Assembly (NCBI GenBank): GCA_951640165.1
Contig: OX621234.1
Coordinates: 2,919,001-2,983,000 of the forward strand
Reading direction: 5' to 3'
DNA length: 64,000 nt
From: Pseudoips prasinana
Taxonomy: Eukaryota; Arthropoda; Insecta; Lepidoptera; Nolidae
Position 1 is the first letter of the stretch. Each line of letters opens with the position of its first letter. This document shows, one piece after another, positions 50,149 to 59,692 of the stretch. Position numbers and translations under genes: made by a program. The notes below the pieces were generated by a model. The model worked only from the letters and a program-made list of their open reading frames with translations, did not search any database and was not told the origin of the DNA.

Positions 50149-50213
50149 CAGAGAGGAGAGCATCGGAGAGAATGTTATTAAGACACTAGAAAATCAACTT
50201 TAAAATTATTTAA

Positions 50214-50294
50214 ATAAAGTGCATGTATGCTTGAACATTATATATGCGAGACTGTGCGAGCATTTTGTCAGGTTCAAGCATATATGCACTTTAT
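50214..50294. repeat. Fold-back abutting LINE-Z
   Basis: 23-bp arms ATAAAGTGCATGTATGCTTG plus AAC and its reverse complement with one mismatch, loop about 35 nt. The right arm touches the LINE-Z start. Confidence 0.92.
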
Positions 50295-50735
50295 GTTTCG
50301 CCGGACCGTCTCAACTGGGTTGTGTTGAAACCGGTAGTAGATGAACCCACTGAGTTTGTTTCGCTGGGTCTTCTCAGTTGGGGCGCATTGGATCCGGTGG
50401 TAGCATTAAAGCGCGACCGTCGTTATTAACACAAGGTCCGTCAAATAATAATACCTTTAATATAGGCAGAACCATTGACAAAATGTAGTAGAAATATTAG
50501 ACTTAAACTAGATAATTAAAACATAATCTCTTGACATCTCTTGATACGAGCTAGCTAAATATCATTGCTATAATAAAATAAATTTTATTAATGTTTTCAT
50601 ACAAGATGTACCTAAATATCTATGTTACTAGAAATAATATCTAATGTATACAACTATATTACTACAAACATGTTCTGACTGTTTACAAGCGCTTTTTTAA
50701 AGTCTACGTGAATAAAAATCTTTTTTTATTTTTTT
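50292..50735 (+). mobile_element. LINE-Z 3' end
   Basis: The ORF end reads LNWVVLKPVVDEPTEFVSLG, LLSWGALDPVVALKRDRRY, stop. The 3' UTR then runs to ACGTGAATAAAAATC and an A/T tail. This is the best copy for reading the C-terminal peptide. Confidence 0.9.
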
Positions 50736-50904
50736 ATTTATTTCATTCCTATAACTCTAAAGTTGATTTTCTAGAGTCCTTAATAAAATCCTCTCCGCTG
50801 CGCTCCTGTCTGTCTGCGCTGACCCTAAGGCAAACCCCACCAAACGCCAACGTTATAGAAATCTTTGTAGGATGCCTATGTCCAGTAGTGGAAGATATCA
50901 GACT

Positions 50905-51361
50905 GATGAAATTGGCATACGCAGTCCCGATTTGGAGCCCTATTTTTGACGTTTACATAAAAAAACTAGAAATTGTTCAAAAAAAATTTCTACGATCTAT
51001 GCACTATAGATGCACTAAGTCTAGAATACCATACACAGATTTATTGGAACGCTATAAACTTCAGAGCTTACAGTCCAGACGTAGTTTACTGATGGTCATG
51101 ATGCTTCATGGTCTTTGTAATAACAAGTTTGATTGCACTGACATCACTAACAACTTATGTTATATTGTACCTAGAACTGTAATGCGTCGAGAGGCACGCG
51201 TGCCCCGGCTGTTCCACACCGCGCGGTGCAGAACTCACGCTGGCGCACGGGTGCCTCTCCGACGCATTGTGGAAACGTATAACACACACTTCCACGATTT
51301 GGACATTTTTGCACTATCGCACTTTAAGTTCAAAAAAATGGCTACTGAACTACTAAAATAG
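50905..51361 (+). pseudogene. Non-LTR ORF2 C-terminal region
   Basis: LAYAVPIWSPIFDVYIKKLE, IVQKKFLRSMHYRC, YTDLLERYKLQSLQSRRSLL, then CRTHAGARVPLRRIVETYNT and an end at FKKMATELLK, stop. YAxPIWSP...KLExVQKKFLR is the conserved stretch after the RT of Jockey-type LINEs. A scrap of RTE tail (50855-50903) precedes it. Its frame is open to the normal stop, but the RT and endonuclease are absent. Confidence 0.87.
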
Positions 51362-51575
51362 TTATAGTTAATACCTACTCACTAGTACCTACATAGGTAC
51401 TTCTCTGCTTAATTAATGCACGCATTTATTACTACCTATTTTTAACATTAATTCGCGGACATTGGTGTGGGTTACACGTTTACCTATTCTTAAAATTTAT
51501 ATTTAAATAATTTAACTATACCTAATGTGTAAGTAACTGTTTTATGTCCCAATAAAGTAAAAATAAAAAATAAAA
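51362..51575 (+). repeat. 3' UTR of the preceding LINE
   Basis: AT-rich, ends TTTTATGTCCCAATAAAGTA then (AAATA)n. A polyadenylation-like AATAAA lies just before the tail. Confidence 0.8.
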
Positions 51576-51949
51576 ATAAAAATGATGATGATGGTGACCA
51601 GATCTAAATAAGTTATTTGATATAGTCCACAGTCAGGAACTAGATATGCCGTTGCATAATAAGGGTTATATAAATTTTTTGCCCACTTCTCCGCTAAAGC
51701 AGTCAGAATCACATATGTTAGTGTATGAAATGTATTTGATGTTAATCTAGTATTTAAATTATTTTATCTAATTGAAATTGTATGAATCTCATTATATTAT
51801 TATCTTGTGATTTAATGCTATTTTTTTTTCGACATACTTAGCTACATATTTCTGTCTTCTTCACTATATTAAATTCGTTTTATTTGTATTATTAATGTAT
51901 TTAGTTTATCAAATATCTGTTATTTCATTTCATTTTATTATAGTATGTA
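51576..51949. other. No recognisable feature
   Basis: AT-rich; possibly part of the 3' UTR of the LINE tail that follows. Confidence 0.45.
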
Positions 51950-52178
51950 CTTAATGGGGGTTAACTATCCGACCCCACAGTCGGGCGCTATCAAAATATC
52001 AGCGCTGGCGAATATTGCGACGGCCAATGCTGAGATAGATGCCTTTTCACCTAGAACGGACTAACGAATATTAAGTATAAGATTTTCATTGTTTGTTTTT
52101 CTGTTATTGTATAATTTCATTGTCAATGTCCGTCCTGGTAATGAATAAATGATTTTTTCTTTCTTTCTTTCTTTCTAT
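51950..52178 (+). repeat. LINE 3' end with (TTTC)n tail
   Basis: GGGTTAACTATCCGACCCCA, CAGTCGGGCGCTATCAAAAT, TGGTAATGAATAAATGATTT, then (CTTT)n. Confidence 0.65.
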
Positions 52179-52184
52179 ATACAC

Positions 52185-52690
52185 AGGATGTATTAGTAAA
52201 GTCTCAGCAGTCCAATGCTTAACAAAAGCCGCCCAAAGAATCCTCTTGGAAGCAAATGCCATAATCGTTACGCTTGGCTAACGTGTTGGTGATCGCAGTA
52301 AGGTAGTCATAGTACTCAGAAAGAAGCTGCTGCCCGTCCTCTTGCAAATATTCCCTTGCTTGCTTATCGTATGGGCAGTGGTTACCCTAGTGTCAGAGTT
52401 GTTCAAGCCGCCCAGTTGGCCTCTGACATGGCTTAACGATTGTTGTCTAATGACTACAACCGCGACCGACAGCTTAACGTGCTCTCCGAAGCACGGTGAC
52501 GCTCAGGAATTAAACCACTTTGGCGGTCACCCATCTATGAACTGACCGCGATCCTATTTGCTTAACTTCGCCGATCACTTACAGACCGGTGAGAGCATCT
52601 AGATATGAGCGCCTCCATATATTCCCTCTGGTCGACTTCTACACCCCCCACGGGTTGAGATGGGGTGATGTTATTTTGATGCCATCATCA
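52185..52690 (-). mobile_element. RTE-like LINE tail interrupted by 5S-SINE
   Basis: Same family as 503-763: AGTCATAGTACTCAGAAAGA and AGCTGCTGCCCGTCC, then after the SINE GGTCGACTTCTACACCCCCC and GAGATGGGGTGATG. Confidence 0.85.
52356..52618 (-). mobile_element. 5S-SINE nested in a LINE tail
   Basis: Near-complete copy. The minus-strand head has CTCACCGGTCTGTAAGTGAT, AAGTTAAGCA and CAGTTCATAGATGGGTGACC, then CACCGTGCTTCGGAGAGCAC and GGGCGGCTTGAACAACTC. The 8-bp duplication ATATTCCC lies at 52348-52355 and 52619-52626. The 67-codon plus-strand frame is a shadow. Confidence 0.92.
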
Positions 52691-52699
52691 CACAGCAAG

Positions 52700-53210
52700 T
52701 TATGTCTAATACATGACAAAATGCCATCTTAGTACCGTAGCTCATTGTTATTTACACATTTTTGAACACATTCATTCTCATCTTAAGCAAATAATTCGTT
52801 TTAAATTATTTAACTGTGTCGCTGTTAAATAATTGCTCACCTTTGTACAAAGTACTGGGAGTCCTATAAATACTTATAATTACACTTATAAAATACACGA
52901 GAGATATAAATAATAATTTATGCTCAATATAACACTGTAGTGTTACATAATTAACTTAAACTTATTACCCAACGAATGTTGATACGCAAATGCAAAAAAA
53001 ATTAAACACGTGCATGACCACGTTTGTTATAACACATTCGTTCTTCGTTATACGCAAGCGCAAAGACACGTGTTAGCATTGTAACCTGTCTCTTTCTTCC
53101 GCAGGCTAAATCCTATTTAAGAATATGTTTGTCTCTTTTTACTGTCGCTTTTACGTTTCATCGAATTTCGAATTACAAGAAGTTTCACTTCAAGACCGAA
53201 ATTCGTTGTA
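52700..53210. other. No recognisable feature
   Basis: About 500 bp without a domain or shared repeat. Confidence 0.45.
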
Positions 53211-53319
53211 CACACGGCTACACATCAAGCTACACATTTCCAGTATAAGCTGATCTCGCGTTGTATAGGATTTCCATACAATGAGAGGTCGGCTTATATT
53301 GGAAAATATAGCTTATGTA
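53211..53319. mobile_element. MITE-B copy
   Basis: CACACGGCTACACATCAAGC, CATTTCCAGTATAAGCTGAT and the mirrored half GTCGGCTTATATTGGAAAAT, ending ATAGCTTATGTAC. A related copy is at 54406-54520. Confidence 0.82.
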
Positions 53320-53449
53320 CAGACTCACATCAAGCTACCCCAATCTGTCAAATTTCCCCAATTGAAAGTCAACCTTATACTTATGTGATAAAGTTGAAAA
53401 TCTATTAAAGAAATTTGACAGATTGTTGTAGCTGGATGTGCTGGCGTCT
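53320..53449. mobile_element. MITE-A copy adjoining MITE-B
   Basis: CAGACTCACATCAAGCTACC (GCCAGCA deleted), AAGTCAACCTTATACTTATG, and GTAGCTGGATGTGCTGGCGT at the end. Confidence 0.87.
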
Positions 53450-53859
53450 CTTCACACGGCTAACATGCATAATTTTTGAGTCACCATAATTTATAAGCAG
53501 CAGCCAAACAATATTTCAACAACTTTATTTTGAGTTGTTGGTAGATTTTTAAGTTAGTTTACTTCGCGCAAACCCAGACATCGATCAGATATTCTAGGTG
53601 TGGCTTTACTAGCGAGCTGTAGATAGTGTGTCTCATCCTAAATTGGAAGCCAGCTCCCACATCTAAGTCTAAGTGGGTATGATAGCCTTATTAGATTTGA
53701 TCGCACTCAATTTATTTGGGGAATTCTAATAATAATTCAAAATATATCTTTTTTCTCGATTTAGTGTTTTACCCTGCATGGTTAGTGATAAGGGTTTAAG
53801 AACATATTTATTTTATGTGCACTCAGTTTAGTGCAATATTTTTTGGCAAATGCGGATGT
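53450..53859. other. No recognisable feature
   Basis: Unique-looking; a CACACGGCTAAC at 53453 repeats the MITE-B edge. Confidence 0.4.
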
Positions 53860-54265
53860 ACTGACGCCAGCACAACAAGCTACCCCAACCTGTCAAATTT
53901 CCCTAATTGAAAGTGAACCTTATGCTTATGTATGTAGGTAAGTGTTGTATATATGTATAGGGTATATCAATAATTTCAAATAATAATGACATTTTATGTT
54001 TTTATATTGACAACTTATTAATTAAATACTACATATATCGTAATTGAAAATATAATGGAATAGATATTGTTATAATGTTTTGACATACCTACCAATACGT
54101 GAAAATTGCATGCTTATTGAAATTGTTAGTAATTATTTAATGTTGCCGTGCCCTAACAGGGTATCATGTTGAAACTTTTAATATGTAAGACCTATGTACA
54201 CATGATTGCAATAAAGATTGAATTGAATTGATAAAGTTGAATCTATAAAAGAAATTTGACGGATT
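53860..54265. mobile_element. MITE-A interrupted by a LINE 3' end
   Basis: The left half (CTGACGCCAGCACAACAAGC to GTGAACCTTATGCTTATG) is followed by about 300 bp of LINE 3' UTR. The right half then resumes at 54231 (ATAAAGTTGAATCTATAAAA) and is truncated after GACGGATT. Confidence 0.85.
53931..54230 (+). mobile_element. LINE 3' end nested in MITE-A
   Basis: Contains TGCCGTGCCCTAACAGGGTA and ends GCAATAAAGATTGAATTGAA, a short (TTGAA)n tail. Noncoding. Confidence 0.78.
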
Positions 54266-54405
54266 TTTTTAATTCAATTCTTTTCTCTCAATGGAATTGT
54301 TATGTGATACCAATGCGCAGTATAAACGACAGTTTTTCTGAGGCACGGGCGTATAACACCGCCAAGTTCTAATCTACAGTCTAACAGGTACTCGGTTTTT
54401 TGCTA

Positions 54406-54520
54406 CACACGGCTAAATACCAAGCTATATATTTCCACTATAAGCTGACCGGTCATTGTAGGGAAATTCTGTACATTACGGGATCAACTTATACTGGAAA
54501 TGTAGGTATAGCTTGTGTAC
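54406..54520. mobile_element. MITE-B copy
   Basis: CACACGGCTAAATACCAAGC, TATATTTCCACTATAAGCTG at the left and CAACTTATACTGGAAATGTA, GCTTGTGTAC at the right. Confidence 0.82.
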
Positions 54521-55205
54521 CTGTACTTTATTTAATAAACGGCCAAACTTCTTTCGGTGTCTTCCCATATTTGTTAAATGTGTCAATGAATTATATATTT
54601 TAAATTGCCTTATTGATTATTATTATTATGTTATTTCCTCTCATTATATAATTATCTTCCATCATTTGTTCACTACTTCAGCTATTCAAATGTCTTTATA
54701 AGTTATTCTTCACTCTGATGTCTTTATTGATCCACTCATGGAGTCAATTTTTATCAAGTAAGTAAGCAACTCATTATTGAACACTAAAAAATAACATACA
54801 AAGGACTAGGAACATGTTTAACAAGATTGTACAAATGGCCGCACTATCGCTAGGTGCGGTCTCTTTCAGGCAACCGTTGAATAGACCAGCAGTGTAGAAA
54901 ACGCAATTGGGTAGGTATTTGTTAGCATATTTACGAGGGTACAACTTCATTCGGCGCGTTATCGTCACCTTTCCATTATTATTATTTATTTTTGTATGGA
55001 TATTATCTCGTTATTATAAGAATCTAGATATAAAAATTACAATTTTATATCTAGATTCAGTAACCAGTCCCTTGCCTCGGTTGTAAGCGCAAGCAGACCA
55101 TGATCTACATGTATACTGTGTTTATATGTGTAACTCTGACACTAGGACAACCCCTGCCCCCCTGTCCCAGTAAGTAATACGTCCATAGAAAGTAAATAAC
55201 ACATG
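54521..55205. other. No recognisable gene; one small fold-back
   Basis: AT-rich. At 55020-55058 GAATCTAGATATAAAAATT faces AATTTTATATCTAGATTC, a near-perfect 18-19-bp palindrome with almost no loop. Open frames here have no domain. Confidence 0.55.
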
Positions 55206-55520
55206 ATTCGGGAGTACGACTCACACTTATCAGCATTTTTCTTTATTTAAGCGCCAAATGCAACCAAAACTGGATTTTACGGCATCATCGTACATAGCCC
55301 TGCCCCAAAGCTTCCTATACCGTTGCCATTTGGAGAGGATTGCCGTAGTCACCGCGCCAGGCTTGCGAGTTGACGCAGTTAGGTGGTAACCAGTACAAAG
55401 ATAGTGCTGCTTACCGACTACCTGGTGTATCACTTAGTCGCCTTTTACGACACCCACGTTGTTATAGCGTGGCCCTGTTATTAATTCTGGCCCGGAAACC
55501 ACACGGCAGTTTCCCACAAA
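55206..55520 (-). repeat. R-W repeat, uninterrupted copy
   Basis: On the minus strand: GTGTGGTTTCCGGGCCAGAA, GTCGTAAAAGGCGACTAAGT, ACACCAGGTAGTCGGTAAGC, GGCGCGGTGACTACGGCAAT, CTCCAAATGGCAACGGTATA. Probably the 3' region of a LINE. It serves as the empty-site reference for MITE-C. Confidence 0.78.
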
Positions 55521-55766
55521 ACATACTAACTATAATAATAATAAGAGGCTGACGCTAGGCGGTTGAGTCAAGAACAAGATCCAAAAAGCGGTGCTTTGGG
55601 ACACGGCTCGCATTGTCAGGAGGTTCCTGTCTCTAGAGCCGTAGCCTCCGGTAGCATAGAACCTGTTCCTGCTGCCGGTTGCAAATCCAATTTTTTTATT
55701 TTAAAATGTATATTTCTGTTTTTTATATGTGTATGTATTTAATAAGAAAGATATTTGAATAAATGA
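55521..55766. other. No recognisable feature
   Basis: Short spacer. A GGTTGCAAATCC near 55675 is B-box-like only. Confidence 0.4.
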
Positions 55767-56010
55767 TAATAATAATATCCTGGGACATTATTTACACACG
55801 GCCATCAGATCCCAAACTGAGCCGAGCTTGTACTATGGAAACCAGATAACTGATATACTACATATACTACTTTTCTTTTCTAAATACATACTTACATAGA
55901 TAATTACACCCAGACTCAGGACAAACAGACATGTTCATGCACACAAATATTTGAACCCACGACCTCCGGCGTGAAAAGCAAGCATTTGCCAACCACGCCA
56001 ACTGGCCCGT
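55767..56010 (-). mobile_element. SINE2 copy with deleted B box
   Basis: Tail ATAATATCCTGGGACATTAT to head GCCAACCACGCCAACTGGCC. The B-box segment between AAATATTTGAACCCACGACC is shortened. Confidence 0.92.
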
Positions 56011-56457
56011 TAACTAACTAATAGAATATCAGTTTGTTTGAGAAAATCTAGTTTCCCTTCTCATGCAAACTTTTCGCTCCACCGGCCCAGCTCATATGAA
56101 GATTAATTGTTCTGTGCGGGAATCCACACAACCCCCGGCCTCAAAACACCGTTGTCTACAATATCCCGGGCCACAAATATTGGGCAAAAAATAAAGGCAC
56201 TCACGAATAGATTTGGTACATGTAATATTACCATATAGATTGCTTCGCTGTTTTGATTTACGAATTGGTCTGTGAGTTTAAGAAGTTTTTTTTCTGAAGA
56301 GCACTAAAATTCTGTGGCCACGGTAAATATTAATTACTTTTGGGGCCTGTTGGCATGGTTGGCAAATGCAAATGTATGTAAGGAAAATTGTCAGGTGAGA
56401 AATGAATGAATGGTGGAGAGAATTTCTAAAAAATCTTATACATTAAAATTAAATTAT
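56011..56457. other. Mostly unrecognised; contains a SINE2 head scrap
   Basis: At 56345-56375 GGCCTGTTGGCATGGTTGGC is an isolated SINE2 head. The remainder has no domain or shared repeat. Confidence 0.55.
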
Positions 56458-56670
56458 AAATAATATCCTGGGACATTATTCACACACGGTCATCTGATTC
56501 CAAACTAAGGAGAGCTTGTACTATGGAAACCAGATAACTGATATACTACATATACTATTTTTCTTTTGTAAATACATACTTATATAGACAATTTACACCC
56601 AGACTCAGGACGTACAGACATGTTCATTCGCATTAATATCTGTCTCGGGTGGGAATCGAACTCACGACCT
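56458..56670 (-). mobile_element. SINE2, left arm of an inverted pair
   Basis: Tail AAATAATATCCTGGGACATT through the shared module to the B-box region GGTGGGAATCGAACTCACGA. Faces the next copy across five bases. Confidence 0.92.
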
Positions 56671-56675
56671 CCGGT

Positions 56676-56862
56676 CGGGTTCGATTCCAGATACCAGGAC
56701 AAATATTTGTGTGCATGAATATGTCTGTTTGTACTGAGTCTGGGTGTAATTATCTATATAACTATGTATTTACAAAAGAAAAGTAGTATAAGTAATATAT
56801 CAGTTATCTGGTTTCGATAGTACAAGCTCTGCTATGGCCGTGTGTATGTCCCAGGATATTAT
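56676..56862 (+). mobile_element. SINE2, right arm of an inverted pair
   Basis: Starts in the B box (CGGGTTCGATTCCAGATACC). It proceeds to CAAGCTCTGC, lacks the GATCAG segment, and ends GTCCCAGGATATTATTATTT. Confidence 0.9.
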
Positions 56863-56867
56863 TATTT

Positions 56868-57131
56868 GACGGTCACCATAGCCTAGTTGGTAGTGCTCCT
56901 GCCTACGAAGCTGGTGGTCCTGGGTTCGAATCCCGGTAAGTGCAAATATTTGTGTGATGAGCACGAATATTTGTTCTTGAGTCATGGATGTTTTCTATGT
57001 ATATATGTATTTATCTATCTATATAAGTATGTATATCGTCGCCTGGTACCCATAGTACAAACATTGCTTAGTTTGGGGCTAGGATGATCTGTGTGACATT
57101 GACCCCAGATATTATTATTATATTATTATTA
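56868..57131 (+). mobile_element. SINE1 copy
   Basis: Full-length with both promoter boxes and (ATT)n tail. It lies between SINE2 copies. Confidence 0.93.
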
Positions 57132-57472
57132 TTTACACAAGGTCATCTGATCCCAAACTAAGCAAAGCTTGTACTATGGAAACCAGACTAACTGATATAC
57201 TAAATATAGGTACTACTTTTCTTTTGTAAATACATACTTATAATATATAATTACTCCCAGACTCTGGACAAATAGACATTTTTAACACAGAAACGGAGGC
57301 GCTCATAGCCAGATGCTCTCACCGGTCCGTAACTGATTGGCGATATCGTCACACAAATTTGCACTTACCGGGATTCAAACCCAGGACCACCAGCTTCGTA
57401 GGCAGGAGCACTACCAACTAGGCTACGGTGACCGTCTATAATAATATAATGTCCCATTATATTATTATAGAC
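57132..57472 (-). mobile_element. SINE2, 5S-SINE and SINE1 scraps
   Basis: 57132-57290 is a SINE2 3' half on the minus strand. 57293-57347 is a 5S-SINE head on the plus strand (GATGCTCTCACCGGTCCGTA). 57349-57437 is a SINE1 head on the minus strand with the B box GGGTTTGAATCCC. A 17-bp perfect fold-back (GTCTATAATAATATAAT, loop GTCCC) covers 57434-57472. Confidence 0.85.
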
Positions 57473-57721
57473 CTACAAATGTACGACAGTACAAGAAAAT
57501 TTCGTAACATATTTTTATTTTCATGTATTGAGTTATATCCGAACTCGTAGAACAAAAGATGTTGATTATGACGTTAGCTATCTAATCACCAACACCAACA
57601 CCAATAACCTCATAGGATATTGATGTTTTACAAGTAACCCTGTAGGTATAGAATCGCGCCACCAGCTGTTAGAGGGGTAGTAGCTAGTGGTGTTGAGAGG
57701 TATAAGCAGGAGACAGATAAA

Positions 57722-58143
57722 AAACACCCTCTTTATAACTACTCCAGCTCCCCGCCGACTGAAAACTCGTAAAAGTTTCCTGGCCTCTACCACAGCTACT
57801 ATCGATGCACAGAAAGCGAGGGCAACCATATGGCGAGATAAATTTGCTCCTCCTTAGTTTGTCCCGCCAAAGGAAAAATTACCTCCGGGACATAATTTAC
57901 CATGGCCAACCTGGAGGACACTTAACAGACTACGTACGCAGGTTGGTAGATCAAAAGAAAACATGTGCAAATGGGGTTACATTCCCACATCACAAAACAC
58001 CTGCGAGTGCGGCGTGTCACCCCAAAGTATGGCACATTTATCCGTTTGTCCTTCATGTCCAGTCTCTTGTTCCCTTCAGGACTTGTATGACGCTTCAGCC
58101 AAAGGGGTCAGCGTTGCCCAATTTTGGGAAGATAGAATATAAT
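57722..58143 (+). pseudogene. Non-LTR ORF2 C-terminus with zinc-knuckle-like motif
   Basis: The frame includes PAPRRLKTRKSFLASTTATI, WPTWRTLNRLRTQVGRSKEN, CKWGYIPTSQNTCECG, SMAHLSVCPSCPVSC, and ends GVSVAQFWEDRI, stop. The CxCG...H...CPxC cluster after an RxxxGR segment is typical of the C-terminus of Jockey-like LINEs. An in-frame TAG interrupts it near 57857. RT and endonuclease are absent. The 123-codon frame in another phase is a shadow. Confidence 0.85.
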
Positions 58144-58480
58144 TCTTACCATCGACACGATAAGAAGAAGGTATAGAATAGGCAACGCGATAGAAATAGT
58201 TCAGATCACGTTTATAACTTCGAGTCAATAATATTACAGGCAATCAGCCTCCGTGACCTATATTGAATTTAATTTGGTCGTTACGAGGACAGCTTTATAT
58301 CTGATTTTCTTCTCGCATTATTTTTTATTCTGTACCTGTACTACGCTCTTTGCCGAGACCTAATTACGCCTCCAGAATCTTTGTGTGATGACTACGTTTA
58401 TTTCTTCTGTGTCTGGGTGTAATTAATGTGTAACATATATGTATTGAGAAATATATAAGTATTTAGTGGTGTGGTGGTTT
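58144..58480. other. No recognisable feature
   Basis: Sequence after the LINE stop, possibly its 3' UTR. No tail identified. Confidence 0.45.
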
Positions 58481-59207
58481 GATGTGTGGTGACGGCATAG
58501 AATATCATCACCCCATCTCATCCCGTGGGGGGCGTAGAAACCGAGGGAATACCTACCAGAGAACGGGCAGCAGTGTATAAGTTTTGCAAATGTTTTACTA
58601 AGAGTAGTCTTTGATAGCTGTTGTAAATTGTAACTATGTTAAGAGTTATGGATGCCTCTCAGTCACGTCTGACGGACCACCTTTGACCGATTGTAACTTT
58701 GGAGTGGCTACTTTTACAAACTAGTGGCTAAATTTACAATTGTTTGAGAACGACCGTCACCGTAGCTTAGTTGGTAGTGCTCCTGCCTACGAAGCTGGTG
58801 GTCCTGGGTTCGAATCCCGGTAAGTGCAAATATTTGTGTGATGAGCACGAATATTTGTTTCTGAGTCATGAATGTTCTCTATGTATTTAAGTATTTATCT
58901 ATCTATATAAGTATGTATATCGTCGCCTGGTACCCATAGTACAAGCTTTGCTTAGTTTGGGGCTAGGAAGATCTGTGTGACATTGTCCCTAGATATTATA
59001 AAAAAAAAAAAAAAAACTTTTATTAAAGATTGACGCTTTCAAAAGCTCAACATTCATATGTGGTGTCTCAATGGGAACTCTCGCGTTTTTCTATGACCAT
59101 CAAACTGCGATCGCTAACCCGTCTGCCAAGCGTTGCGATTATGGCATATCCCCCCATTCTTTGAGGAGGCTTTTGTCCAGCTGTGGACGTACTTTGGTTG
59201 ACAGGAT
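58481..59207 (+). mobile_element. RTE-like LINE tail split by a SINE1-containing insert
   Basis: 58481-58585 (GTGTGGTGACGGCATAGAAT, CATCCCGTGGGGGGCGTAGA) and 59084-59207 (ACTGCGATCGCTAACCCGTC, GCATATCCCCCCATTCTTTG) are adjacent in the uninterrupted copy at 503-763. Between them lie about 170 bp of unknown sequence, SINE1 and an A-run. Confidence 0.8.
58754..59000 (+). mobile_element. SINE1 copy with poly-A-like end
   Basis: Full-length, B box GGGTTCGAATCCC intact. Instead of (ATT)n the tail after CCCTAGATATTAT is a run of about 16 A. Confidence 0.92.
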
Positions 59208-59562
59208 GAAGTATACCAGATGTCTGTTTGCCATAATACAGGCTATGCCTCGTTTGGGGTCCGATGGCAATGTATTAGTTGTCTTTAGAGACTTCCTTTG
59301 CCACCCGTTCTGTAAAATGCGTCAAGTTATGTAACCCATTTATATTATCAATAGTAGCACATATGTAAGTTTAGTAGTATATATGTAAGTGTGCTAGTAT
59401 TATTTTTATTTTATTTTTATTTATAACTTTATGCACATCAAATTGTACAAAGGCGGACTTAATGCCCAAGGCATTTTCTGCCAGTCAACCTTAGGGTGGT
59501 GCAGAGATAGCATGGTAGGTGCACGGATCATACAATTATCAAAGAGTAAGAAAGTAAACAAA

Positions 59563-59660
59563 CACAATACTATACTATAGAATAATATATTATACAATAC
59601 TATACTATAGAATAATATATTATACAATACTATACAATACTATACTATATGATACTATAC
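59563..59660 (-). repeat. 30-bp tandem repeat in the LINE 3' UTR
   Basis: Two full units of CAATACTATACTATAGAATA plus ATATATTATA and partial units of the ACAATACTATA part. Confidence 0.88.
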
Positions 59661-59692
59661 TATAAAATCCGATCATGAAATATATATTTAAT

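Larger units (their letters stand above)
49690..50160 (+). repeat. LINE 3'-region repeat (R-W) with nested MITE-C
   Basis: GCAGTGTGGTTTCCGGACCA and GTAAAAGGCGACTATTGAAT come before the MITE; GTAGGGCAGCAGCGCCACCT and the GGCGCGGCGACTAAGG region come after. The uninterrupted counterpart lies inverted at 55206-55520. Confidence 0.78.

Noticed and set aside
57578..57829. 83-codon minus-strand frame with hydrophobic stretches
   Set aside because: The plus strand encodes a LINE C-terminus here. This is its antisense.
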